Shown one piece after another: positions 10,301-17,700 of a DNA stretch of 64,000 nucleotides. Made by a program: the position numbers and the translations under genes. The notes beneath the pieces were generated by a model. That model was not told the origin of the DNA. It did no database searches and worked only from the letters and a program-made list of their open reading frames with translations. Position 1 is the stretch's first letter. Each line of letters opens with the position of its first letter. This DNA comes from Symsagittifera roscoffensis (taxonomy: Eukaryota; Xenacoelomorpha; Acoela; Convolutidae), in the NCBI RefSeq assembly GCF_963678635.1, contig NC_087063.1, positions 77,645,617 to 77,709,616 on the forward strand, written 5' to 3'.

Positions 10301-10944
10301 TGGTGCGGAAGATACCACTCGCGATCGGAACGCTTACGTGGATCATGCGGTTCGACGGTAACGACATAGCCTTTCCTAATGTCCTCTCTAATTGTTTCTG
10401 CGTATCTTTCGCGCAGCTCAGGGTCTTTACTTAACCTTCTCTCCAATGATTTAAATTGGGCGAGTGACGAGTAATAATTGTTTGGTAGACTGACATTACT
10501 ATCAATCCAAAGCATAGGCACAATGTATCTTTCGCCATTGTGAACGGTTTCAGAATTAAGGATGGATAAAGCATGTTTATCCGCGGCGGAACGGGCATCG
10601 ACTTGTTTGAAAGCACCATACGATTCCAACTCGTACCAGGATTTTATCTGGTCGGTCAGAGAAGAATCTTCAACAACACACTTGAAACACGAAGAAGTAG
10701 AATTACCGGACGGCGGCAACGGACCACTTAAGACCCAACCTATCGGTAGGCGAACGGAACACGGTGAGTTTTTATCATCTCCCAAGATGAACTCAATGGG
10801 TCTAACGGCGTGGTAGTAGTCTTGTCCGATAATAACTTCAACGTCCTCATAAGTATATGGAATGGGCTTAATAGGTGCTAATTGTGGATATTTATTCTGC
10901 AAATCAGCAATATTGATTAATATGCACAGAGAGAAAATACGAAA
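7282..10944 (-). CDS. pol: BEL/Pao Pol: reverse transcriptase, RNase H, integrase
   Basis: Open for about 1,220 codons and ending inside the first bases of the 3' LTR. Counting from the TTG codon at 10,902, residues 1-70 are the conserved stretch after the protease (QNKYPQL, IIGQDYYH, GWVLSGPLP). RT spans about 180-400, with SADIEGMFLQV (motif A Asp) and YMDDYLDS near 334. RNase H spans about 510-660 (FGDSS, MWTDSTTVLQWL). An H-H-C-C zinc finger lies near 835-875 and ends CVTCRK. The integrase D,D,E is in GVDYFGPL (~907), WSDNGTNF (~969) and GGSWERL (~1018). A DUF5641-like tail has KTGDLVWV. In BEL elements these act in capsid-like particles to copy and integrate the RNA. There is no ATG near the frame opening, and the frame is -1 relative to gag, so expression would need frameshifting unless the shift is a mutation. 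Confidence 0.95.
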   Translation of the reverse strand, partial: FRIFSLCILINIADLQNKYPQLAPIKPIPYTYEDVEVIIGQDYYHAVRPIEFILGDDKNSPCSVRLPIGWVLSGPLPPSGNSTSSCFKCVVEDSSLTDQIKSWYELESYGAFKQVDARSAADKHALSILNSETVHNGERYIVPMLWIDSNVSLPNNYYSSLAQFKSLERRLSKDPELRERYAETIREDIRKGYVVTVEPHDPRKRSDREWYLPHHPVVNPNKPGKVRRVLNGASKFHGTSLNKSLLVGPDLLQNLIFVLLRFRQHKYAVSADIEGMFLQVGVLARDQISLRFLWREDTTSDVVVHQYTRHIFGARDSPACASFALQKTATDNMSTYPEAASVVNEKFYMDDYLDSFENVTQAIKTSRDLVSLLKLGGFNLTKFVSNADEITSAMNLEESETSSSPIKEICNGAEQSSHVLGLKWDHTKDTLVVSRGVDRPLDKAITQRTVLSFVSSVFDPVGLVAPYTVRARLLLKDIWKISGQSWDDELPEDIRDKFLEWHSGLPLLGQLTIPRCYFTELVDQIELHMFGDSSQDVFCAVGFLRARLASSHKTQISFIFGKARVAPMKALSIPKLELQAALLATRLKDDILTALTVSINHVFMWTDSTTVLQWLNSTEKLPVFVANRVGEILESTTIDEWHHVLSGDNPADTGTRGISSEALKDSSWVIGPSILRTTDWPFIPDERVINKIRLKGPSCDVDNCLETSSSFVTDVTSIKHPEHEFNWERFSSFTRYKRVVAFILRVLPSHKHFRGKDLRITDPTELDIAESKLIHLAQMESFPVELKTLTAGKPIKNSSKIATYSPFIGPAGIIRSTGRIVRLVDTEFDTKHPIILDARHTLVRLLARSLHHKHFHQGLDYMRSVLNMKYAILGLRRLLRSIENRCVTCRKRKASTIQPIMSDLPVERLGYKQPPFNHTGVDYFGPLYVPVRRSTEKRWGFLFTCLTTRAVHLEIVPSLDTSSCVMGIERFVARRGTPSTIWSDNGTNFVGAEKELLACIKSWNGMAPTIFAHKGVTWKFNPPGAPHHGGSWERLVRSVKRVLYDILGSRRVTEEVLGTTLCLVEQALNSRPITPVSTDSRELEALTPNHFLLGQHATSFPSLLPGEHFDHKKRYVRAQSYANAIWSRWLREYVPSLNKRVKWHTHSDFTLKTGDLVWVIEPDSPRGYYPLARIVKLNYGQDGCARSALVRTATREVTRPTVKLAPVLPSSGGEDVAMQM
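7301..7312 (-). other. polypurine tract of the BEL/Pao element
   Basis: The minus strand reads AGGGGGGGAGGA directly before the TGTTGC start of the 3' LTR, the expected position for priming plus-strand DNA synthesis. The last pol codons run through it. Confidence 0.85.
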
Positions 10945-13900
10945 TCACTATTATTCGGCTCGGAGGAAACTGTAAACTTGACCCTCTGAGTCTCAACAAC
11001 GGTGGTCGAATTGAAACCACTAATTGACAAGTTAACGGGCTCCCCTACTAAGCCGAGACGGTTTACGAGTGACGAAGACACCCAGGAGTGAGTCGATGCA
11101 CTATCACAAAGAACCAACGTCAGGAGACTGGTTACATCCGAGGATACACCAAGTGTTGCAATTGGCAACAACCCTTTAGAAGATTCAATGTCAAGTACAT
11201 CACTAACAGCGGCATGGGTGGAAGTGTTTGTATTCTCCTTGGATTTGTTTGTTCCAGCCTTATTCGAGACATTTGAGTTTTCCTTCCGAGGAAATATTCT
11301 TTCGGCTCCATGGAGCAAGACATTATGTGTGCTATCACACTCTGGCTTCGGGCACTTTTTTGCTCTAGAACATTGCCGGAAACTATGATTGCCATTGAGG
11401 CAAGCGAAGCAAAGTTTCTGTTCAGCTACGTATTTTGCTCGCTGAGTAGCATTCTTTTCCTTGAAAACAGCACAATTCCACAATGCATGACTACCCTTAC
11501 ACAAAACGCACGGCGGAAACTTAGACTTATCCTGAGATTTATCCTGAGCTTTACTAGTTACCTGGCTATTGGCTGCAAAAACTTTGGTTGTTTTTGGTTT
11601 AACCGGTTCTTCATTTTTTGCCTTAGAGCTGAGTAAACGTAATTTTTCATGCCCCTCGGCCTTTTCTTTCAACCAGTTGTTAAGGTCTAAGAGTGTTGGT
11701 CGCTGCCAATTATGTCTAACAGTATGCATTGACCAAGCCTCCTTGAGGTTAGGCGGAAGTTTACTAACAGCTTGGTTTAACAGGTTAACACTCTTTAGAT
11801 CATCGTTGAAAGACAATGACTTGAAAACTGCTACGAGGCCAGATATGGCAGAGGAGAAACTAATGACATTTTCCGAATTGTGCATCTTAAGTGGAGGAAA
11901 AGTATTCAGCTTATCAAGATGCGCACCAACAATGGCATGTGGTTGCCCAAACTTCCGTTGCAAGGTGGCCAGTGCATCCTTGTACATAACGCCACTATAA
12001 CTAAACTCCGCAATTGCGGTTTTTGCTTTGCCTGTGACGAGCGTTTTTAAGTATGTCAATTTCGTATCATCGGTGAGAACAGCGGAATCAACGGTGGACT
12101 TAAACTGACCAAACCATTCGTGCCAGTTTAACGGGTTGCCGTCAAACTGGGCTAACTTCCATTCAGGAAGATGATCTTTGCGGCTATGCATCAATAATTC
12201 CGCCAATTCACGAGCGGAGAGAGGTCGATCCGATGAACAACCTTGGTTCGGATAAGCGGGAGACGGTGCGTAGTCTTCGTTGACTGGCTGATAACCAGTA
12301 TTAATTTGATTGACGAAATACGGAACATGTTGTGTATGAACAGGGGGAGTATTAAAATACACAGTCCCACCACTAGTATAAGGAGCGGCGGTGTTACACG
12401 ATGGGACAACAGTTGTCACATTAGAAAAAATGTTTCCAGCATTACAACACTGAGCAGGCGTGACGATTGGAGTTGTAGCTGCCAATCGCCATAAGTTTGC
12501 ATCACTTGTGTAGTAATCGTTGATATTAGGTGACACAGTATGCGGAACAAAGGGAAGATTATGTTGCGTCTGGACTGGCGCTGCATGGCAATTAGGTGCC
12601 GAAAAGAAAACCGGCGTTGGGTTTACTCCAGAAGATGAGAAGCCACCACCAGCAAATGCAGGCGACAAAGAAACAACACCAGAACCGGGTTGGGCCGGTA
12701 ACATTGGGACAGGTAATGATTCCGGTTGCGCGATGGCAAAACTACCATTAGTTATGTTTGAACTCATGGTCTGTAAAGGAACAGCAGACGGTGGTGACAC
12801 GTGTGCACTAGAATGCATATTGTTAACTGGGAATGAAACAGAGGCTGGGAATGAAACAGAAGCTTGCAATGGCAAACGGCTTGCACTGCCAAATTGAGGC
12901 ATAGCCCGATGTCCATAACTATGGATTCCAGGGTCACTCAATGCTGTGTGCTCATGGTTATGACTATTACTGGTGTGAATTGCATGAGCAAGGAGGGCGG
13001 AAGTCGTCGGTCCTGACGAAATGGGTACATGAGTGAAGGCCTGCAAACCTGGCGCACTAGCAACGTCGGGAGGTGCTTGTGAACTAACAGAGTCTACCCA
13101 ATCATTAGTTCGATCGGTTGCTACCTTTGAAATAGGTTGACTTACTCCTGTTAAGTTACTTTCCGCTACCTTCTCGCTAACCTCAGATGAACTGTCCTCA
13201 AGTTCAAACGCTTTCAATACCATTTCAATTAGTTGCTTTTTATGATTTTCAGCCAATTGCTCTAGTTCCAGCTGACTTTGTTCGAACTTAAGACGGTTCT
13301 CTTGCTCTTTAAGTCTTAAAGATACTTGATACTGCCTTTCCAGCTCCTCATGGCGTCGTTTTACTAAAGCTAACTCATGCCGTTTCTCACTTGATGACAT
13401 AGTGCGAACAGTCGACGTATGACGAGTGGAAGCAGGTTTATCAGACTTATGTGAGTCAAGCTTTCTACTATCCTTAGACTTATTAGAGACCTTAGACCTG
13501 TTTTCAGATACTCGTGCTGCTAAATCACTTGTTTTGTGCGAGTGTGAGGATGTCTCAGACCTAGTTTGTTGTAAAGATCCCTTGCTCCCTGTAATGCCGG
13601 CTGCTGGAAATGACGAAGGTTCAAGGCTCATCTTGTAACTCTGAGCTTCGTGCATTACTTTATCGTTCATTTCGGTTACTTTCTTAAGCCAAAGGTCTTG
13701 CTGAGCAATAATTTTTTCAGGATTTTCCGTTTTTCCCGCTAACCTAATTAATTGCTCATTGACGTCGACAGCTTTTTCCAACGCAATTTTACATTTGTAA
13801 ACAGCATTATCAATTTTTGTAGTGCGACTATTATTCTCAATGTACTCAAGTAATAATGAGTGACCTTTAAGCAGCTCATTTTCTAGATTTAGACGGGTTT

Positions 13901-13949
13901 CGAATAACTTGCGTATCTTACTTTGGAATTTTTCGTCCATGTTTTTCAC
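10917..13949 (-). CDS. gag: BEL/Pao Gag with zinc knuckles and start of the A17-type protease
   Basis: 1,010 codons. The N-terminal ~110 residues are charged and helical, and residues ~190-250 are a strong Glu/Lys/Arg coiled-coil-like region. A Pro/Ser/Gly/His-rich low-complexity stretch spans ~280-560. The capsid-like part spans ~590-790 and includes AQFDGNPLNWHEWFGQFKST. Zinc knuckles follow: CVLCKGSHALWNC and CFACLNGNHSFRQC, then a C/H-rich third motif. The protease begins near the end, with LVLCDSASTHSWV carrying the D-S-A that replaces the usual D-S/T-G, as in peptidase family A17. The frame stops at 10,917 just after FVFSLCAY, in a protease segment that pol continues in the -1 frame with a 28-nt overlap. 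An internal Met at 13,940 (MDEKFQ) is an equally good start. Confidence 0.93.
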   Translation of the reverse strand: MKNMDEKFQSKIRKLFETRLNLENELLKGHSLLLEYIENNSRTTKIDNAVYKCKIALEKAVDVNEQLIRLAGKTENPEKIIAQQDLWLKKVTEMNDKVMHEAQSYKMSLEPSSFPAAGITGSKGSLQQTRSETSSHSHKTSDLAARVSENRSKVSNKSKDSRKLDSHKSDKPASTRHTSTVRTMSSSEKRHELALVKRRHEELERQYQVSLRLKEQENRLKFEQSQLELEQLAENHKKQLIEMVLKAFELEDSSSEVSEKVAESNLTGVSQPISKVATDRTNDWVDSVSSQAPPDVASAPGLQAFTHVPISSGPTTSALLAHAIHTSNSHNHEHTALSDPGIHSYGHRAMPQFGSASRLPLQASVSFPASVSFPVNNMHSSAHVSPPSAVPLQTMSSNITNGSFAIAQPESLPVPMLPAQPGSGVVSLSPAFAGGGFSSSGVNPTPVFFSAPNCHAAPVQTQHNLPFVPHTVSPNINDYYTSDANLWRLAATTPIVTPAQCCNAGNIFSNVTTVVPSCNTAAPYTSGGTVYFNTPPVHTQHVPYFVNQINTGYQPVNEDYAPSPAYPNQGCSSDRPLSARELAELLMHSRKDHLPEWKLAQFDGNPLNWHEWFGQFKSTVDSAVLTDDTKLTYLKTLVTGKAKTAIAEFSYSGVMYKDALATLQRKFGQPHAIVGAHLDKLNTFPPLKMHNSENVISFSSAISGLVAVFKSLSFNDDLKSVNLLNQAVSKLPPNLKEAWSMHTVRHNWQRPTLLDLNNWLKEKAEGHEKLRLLSSKAKNEEPVKPKTTKVFAANSQVTSKAQDKSQDKSKFPPCVLCKGSHALWNCAVFKEKNATQRAKYVAEQKLCFACLNGNHSFRQCSRAKKCPKPECDSTHNVLLHGAERIFPRKENSNVSNKAGTNKSKENTNTSTHAAVSDVLDIESSKGLLPIATLGVSSDVTSLLTLVLCDSASTHSWVSSSLVNRLGLVGEPVNLSISGFNSTTVVETQRVKFTVSSEPNNSDFVFSLCAY

Positions 13950-14033
13950 AAATTGACAATATTCTACGGATGCTCACTTATAGAAAACAATCAATAAAAT
14001 GAGATACTGTTTTGGTACGTAATCAAATTTGCA

Positions 14034-14771
14034 TTAGTAAATCAACATTAGCTTACAAGACGGGGGAACTTGACGTCTCAAGGCTTCTACCTGAAGCCTA
14101 TTTCTTATAGCTTTCCGAGCTTTGAGGGGTAAGCGGTTTCGCTTCTTACGTGTCTTAAGGATGTTAAGATTAGCGCTATAACGCCTTAGAAGGAGGAGAG
14201 TCTTTAACTCAAGGGAAGGAGGCTGGTGAAGCTCTTTGTACTTCTCAATTAGTACCTGGTCCTTAGCCTTACGCTTAGAGATAAAGTCTTTAACGACGTT
14301 GAGAACGAGAATACCTGTTGAACCTAAACTTTCCTCTATATCCTCGGTTCCGTTCCGTCTACAGTATACGATCGCACAAATGTTTGTCCTATACCTTAAT
14401 AACAAATTGACAAGTTGCTCACTACTCAGCTTGCGGTTATTGTTGCTGCGGTGCCTACTTATCGAGTTATTAATGGCGTCGTGCCAAATTACAAGGTCGT
14501 TACGGTGCGACAAGTAATGATGAAGGTAGTACTGTATTGTTTTCTGAGAGTCCCTAGCGTTAAAGTTCAAACTTAAACCTGCCTTCGTAAAGCAAGTATC
14601 TTTGACGCGCTTCTGGGACGGAGCGGGAAGTTTTCGGAGCGCGTGATCCAAAGAACTAGCTCCTAGAATGAATACCATACACTTAGGGGACCTATGCGAC
14701 GGCTTCGTTACGCTTAAGTACCAATGGGGTTGGAAAATTAAGTAGGTCGGTTGAACTCCAACAACACACAC
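14034..14771 (-). CDS. accessory ORF of the BEL element, SGNH-hydrolase-like
   Basis: 245 codons between the leader and gag, transcribed with the element. It is not part of a standard BEL polyprotein. From residue 32 the protein reads MVFILGASSLDHALRKL, resembling block I of SGNH/GDSL hydrolases, in which a Ser follows a hydrophobic strand and Gly. Residues 95-105 read VIWHDAINNSI, in the place of block III (GxND). The C-terminal third is rich in Lys/Arg. A clear block V DxxH is not obvious. Function is unknown; an esterase-like fold is an inference from these motifs. The first Met lies inside a leader duplication, so the Met at 14,678 may be the true start. A spliced or subgenomic RNA could express it. 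Confidence 0.7.
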   Translation of the reverse strand: MCVVGVQPTYLIFQPHWYLSVTKPSHRSPKCMVFILGASSLDHALRKLPAPSQKRVKDTCFTKAGLSLNFNARDSQKTIQYYLHHYLSHRNDLVIWHDAINNSISRHRSNNNRKLSSEQLVNLLLRYRTNICAIVYCRRNGTEDIEESLGSTGILVLNVVKDFISKRKAKDQVLIEKYKELHQPPSLELKTLLLLRRYSANLNILKTRKKRNRLPLKARKAIRNRLQVEALRRQVPPSCKLMLIY

Positions 14772-15045
14772 GGAGTAAACCTGAGGATGAAAGAATTCAA
14801 CTTAACTCACTTAATATCACCGTACCTGACCACTTAACTTTACTGTCACGCAACGAAGTCAATAATCTGACGGGCTGAAACGGCTTTGTTTTACTCGAAG
14901 CGAACTGGCTTTCAGTTTCACCAATGGTGGGTGGGGGATCAGGCAAATTGGTTAAGTTCCAACAACACACGCGGAAGAAACCTGAGGATGAAAAAACTCA
15001 ACTTAATTTGCCTGATATTTCGCTACCAGACCACTTAACATAAGG
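14740..15045. repeat. direct duplication of about 95 bp in the BEL leader
   Basis: The segments near 14,745-14,840 and 14,950-15,045 share CCAACAACACAC(A/G)CGGA, AAACCTGAGGATGAAA and CCACTTAAC in the same order. The first copy overlaps the 5' end of the accessory ORF, so the duplication may have supplied its first codons or its RNA leader. Confidence 0.75.
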
Positions 15046-15463
15046 TTGGTGTCATCTTACAGCACAGTTTCGCAGAGACGTTTTGAGGAATTTTTGGCAA
15101 TTTTTTACTTTTTATACAAAATTTTTCAGAAAATTTTGGTCAGCAGGTTCGAGTCATAAACCAACCCAAAAAACTAGTCCAGTACCTCTTGTCTATGTTC
15201 CGATTTCACTGATTAATATTCCGTTCACATATATCCAAAAATTTTTGGTATCGAGAAAAAATGTCAAGTCAGTTTGTCTATGTACCGACTGTAAGATATT
15301 TCAGTTCAACGGAACTGTCCAAAATGTTTGGGTATTGAGAAAAATTACCGGGGGCTAGCTTGCGGGAAAATTTCTATCATAAATGACATCGTATTTAAAT
15401 TTATAGCACAATTGGAGTTTTAAAAGTTTTGGAAACTTCTTACAGTTTTAATTGGAGATTGGA

Positions 15464-15580
15464 CGGCACCGGTTGAGGGTTGTCACAAACCAGTCACGAT
15501 CACGACAGAACACGACACAGTTAATGTAGAAGTAGGTGATTAGCGGCACCGGTTGAGAGTTGTCACAAACCAGTCACGAG
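15464..15580. repeat. 80-bp-spaced direct repeat in the BEL leader
   Basis: CGGCACCGGTTGAG(G/A)GTTGTCACAAACCAGTCACGA occurs at about 15,464 and 15,543. It sits between the primer-binding site and the accessory ORF, where a packaging or leader structure would be expected. No function can be shown. Confidence 0.8.
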
Positions 15581-15950
15581 CAGGACTGAACACGACACCT
15601 GTTAGTAGGCCTCCATTTCCTCAATTCAGTATATCTGCATGAAGGTCTCAGTTCCAGGAACTCAGGATAGGTTGTGGCAAATAATACTTCGTCTACTCCA
15701 ACTTCCTGTCCATCAGACTACCAAGAAAATTCGGGTACCATCCATTGGGTGTCTCAAAAATCAGCAAGAGCGCCTAAGTTGATCAAGCCGCGGGCTGTAG
15801 GAATAAGTGCTCTAAGGGCCGGACAGATGAAGGAGAAGTAGAGTCTGCAGCAGCTTTCTCCTCACTCAGCTGTTCAATCGGGATGCCACTCAACAAAAGC
15901 TTCACCACCTCAGTTTGTAACCGGGATATAACTTCATTCAATATTTATTA

Positions 15951-15969
15951 GGTCCCTTGTGGGGCGCCA
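15951..15969 (-). promoter_or_regulatory. primer-binding site of the BEL element, tRNA-Lys-like
   Basis: The minus strand reads TGGCGCCCCACAAGGGACC, five bases after the 5' LTR. The first eight and last six of 18 bases match the tRNA-Lys-type primer-binding site (TGGCGCCC...AGGGAC), and the middle differs. It would prime minus-strand DNA synthesis. Confidence 0.8.
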
Positions 15970-15974
15970 AAATA

Positions 15975-16441
15975 TGCTCGCTAATCTCCAAACGAAAATA
16001 ATTGCATCCAAATTCGTAAATTAATGAGATATTTATCGGTAAATAACTCAGGCAATAGATAAATTTCGGTATTTTTCTATTGATCAGGACATCATACAAC
16101 ATTTTTAGCATCTGTCTGTTTTTGGTACAAATCGGCGCAAGCTAGCCACAAGAACCGGTCGGTAATGTCCTTGAGACAAATTGCTCTTTTTTAGCGGTCA
16201 GCCTTAATCAAGGTTGAACCAAATTAGAATCAACAAAACAGTTAAAATAGGATATAACCCCCTTTTTTAGTATATTAATACATGGGCAGGTGGGGGACTC
16301 GAACCTACGTCAACTGTAGAGTCTATATAGTGGGCGTTATTGTAGCTTAGGCCACTCGGCCAATTGCGCTTATTGTTGTTACATTTTGGTTCAGTTTTAT
16401 GCATTTATACTATCGTTTTATATTACATTTGCATTGCAACA
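15975..16441 (-). repeat. 5' LTR of the BEL/Pao element
   Basis: About 467 bp, minus strand from TGTTGCAATGC at 16,441 to GCGAGCA at 15,975. The inner end is set by the primer-binding site and a CA terminus. It is identical to the visible part of the 3' LTR. The base after it (16,442) begins unrelated flanking DNA. Confidence 0.9.
16283..16369 (-). ncRNA. tRNA-like segment with A and B boxes inside the 5' LTR
   Basis: Same sequence as in the 3' LTR: A box at 16,362-16,352 and B box at 16,305-16,295 on the minus strand. In this LTR a pol III start would transcribe toward the element's own genes, in the same sense as the pol II transcript. No T-run terminator follows closely. Confidence 0.6.
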
Positions 16442-17304
16442 GAACTGAAATTTAACTTCAAAAAATTATCAAACTGCCTCATATCAATTTGAAACAATTT
16501 TTATAGTGCGGTTAAAAATTGCCACTTATGTAAGCTTTTTTTCCGTATCCTCCCCGCAAAATTTTACAAAAAAAAGTTCACATGAAATTGTGAACAATTT
16601 TTTTATTGGCCAATTGTCATCCAGAATTAACCTGTGTTTGGTTGCAGGCGTACCTTTTTTTACTTTCAATTTTTTGGTTTATAACGGTTTCTTGATTTTA
16701 CACCGCATGTAATCGTTTATAGAGATCTGTTATCCCAGAATAGACTTTTGCAAAAAAACAATACTGAATTAAACAATCGAAGTTTTTTCATGAACTGACA
16801 ATCTTGAATTAACAATCCACGGTATGGTATGAGTTGTTGTGTCATTTGTAAATGGCGAAAAATTGTGAGTGCTGAACTTAACAGTATAAAAATAATAGTC
16901 TGACTCCAAAAACAATTTTCTAAAAATTCTCAACTCTCTTTCATTGAAGATATTATTGCCGCTTCTGCTCTTGTTAACTGAATGTTATAACTTTTCCCGA
17001 GTTTTCTTTTTGAGTCGATTTTATTATGCCTATGAGATTTTTTTTCAAGCTTGGGAGAAATCTAATTTGCAAGAATGACATGATTGTTTTTTATCAATTA
17101 AGACTCTGTTTTCGGTTTGAACGTTGGTTAAAATAAATGTCGTACTAATTTTCTTTTGAATTATGAGTAAATTGAAAAAGTTTTTTTAAATTGAAAGTTA
17201 TTTTTTATATTTGCTTTCTAGTCTTTGAACTGTCCTATACTTGGCTAAAAATTTTTTAAATTTAGTTGTGCAACAATTTTTTTTGTGTTTGGTCGTCTGG
17301 TGCC
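16442..17304. other. AT-rich flank between BEL element and left arm, no gene
   Basis: No supported ORF. At about 16,540-16,590 there is a degenerate relative of the MITE family near 52.4 kb (TTTTTTCCGTATCCTCCCCGCAAAATTTTAC), in the plus orientation and therefore not part of the mirror-image homology. Confidence 0.5.
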
Positions 17305-17529
17305 GAGTTTGAATTATCCAAATTAAGGAATTATCCAAATAAAGACATGATGATGTGTATAAAGTTTGAAGGAATGAAGGTTAGTTAAACATTTTTAATT
17401 TAAAATATTTCATATGATTGTTGAGCGTTACCAAATTTTGGAAGTTATTTTTGTATTATAGATTTTTTAGGCTGTTTTTTTGAATTTTGCAGCAAATTTT
17501 AAGCACTGGATTAGCAAAAAATTATCGGA

Positions 17530-17700
17530 ATTTATCAATTCTTTTTTAATGCCTGTGGAGTCTTTCCTCTTCGAGTCGAAATAATCCCTCCTGGAAAGTA
17601 TTTTTTGGATATGGTTTTCTTTATCAGAGTTTGATTGTCTGTAAGTCTACAAAAGATGCTAATAAAACATATTTTATTTTTTTTTCGAAGTAGTTTTATT
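17530..17700. repeat. truncated direct-repeat block A' in left arm
   Basis: GCCTGTGGAGTCTTTCC, CGAGTCGAA, TAATCCCTCCTGGAA and TTTCTTTATCAG(A)GTTTGA recur at 19,620-19,690 in the same order. The right arm has a fuller second copy (50,880-51,690), so the left copy seems to have lost most of its length. Confidence 0.75.

Larger units (their letters stand above)
6996..16441 (-). mobile_element. BEL/Pao LTR retrotransposon, nearly complete
   Basis: On the minus strand the order is 5' LTR, primer-binding site, leader, accessory ORF, gag-protease, pol (RT, RNase H, integrase), polypurine tract and 3' LTR. Only the distal end of the 3' LTR is missing, hidden by the gap. The 305 bp that can be compared between the LTRs (6,996-7,300 against 16,137-16,441) are identical by eye, so the insertion is recent. 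All key catalytic motifs in pol are present. One feature needs explaining before it can be called intact: gag and pol are in different frames. The left target-site duplication cannot be checked because of the gap. Confidence 0.95.

Noticed and set aside
7652-10816. Plus-strand ORFs opposite the BEL pol gene
   Set aside because: Antisense shadows of a confidently identified pol frame.
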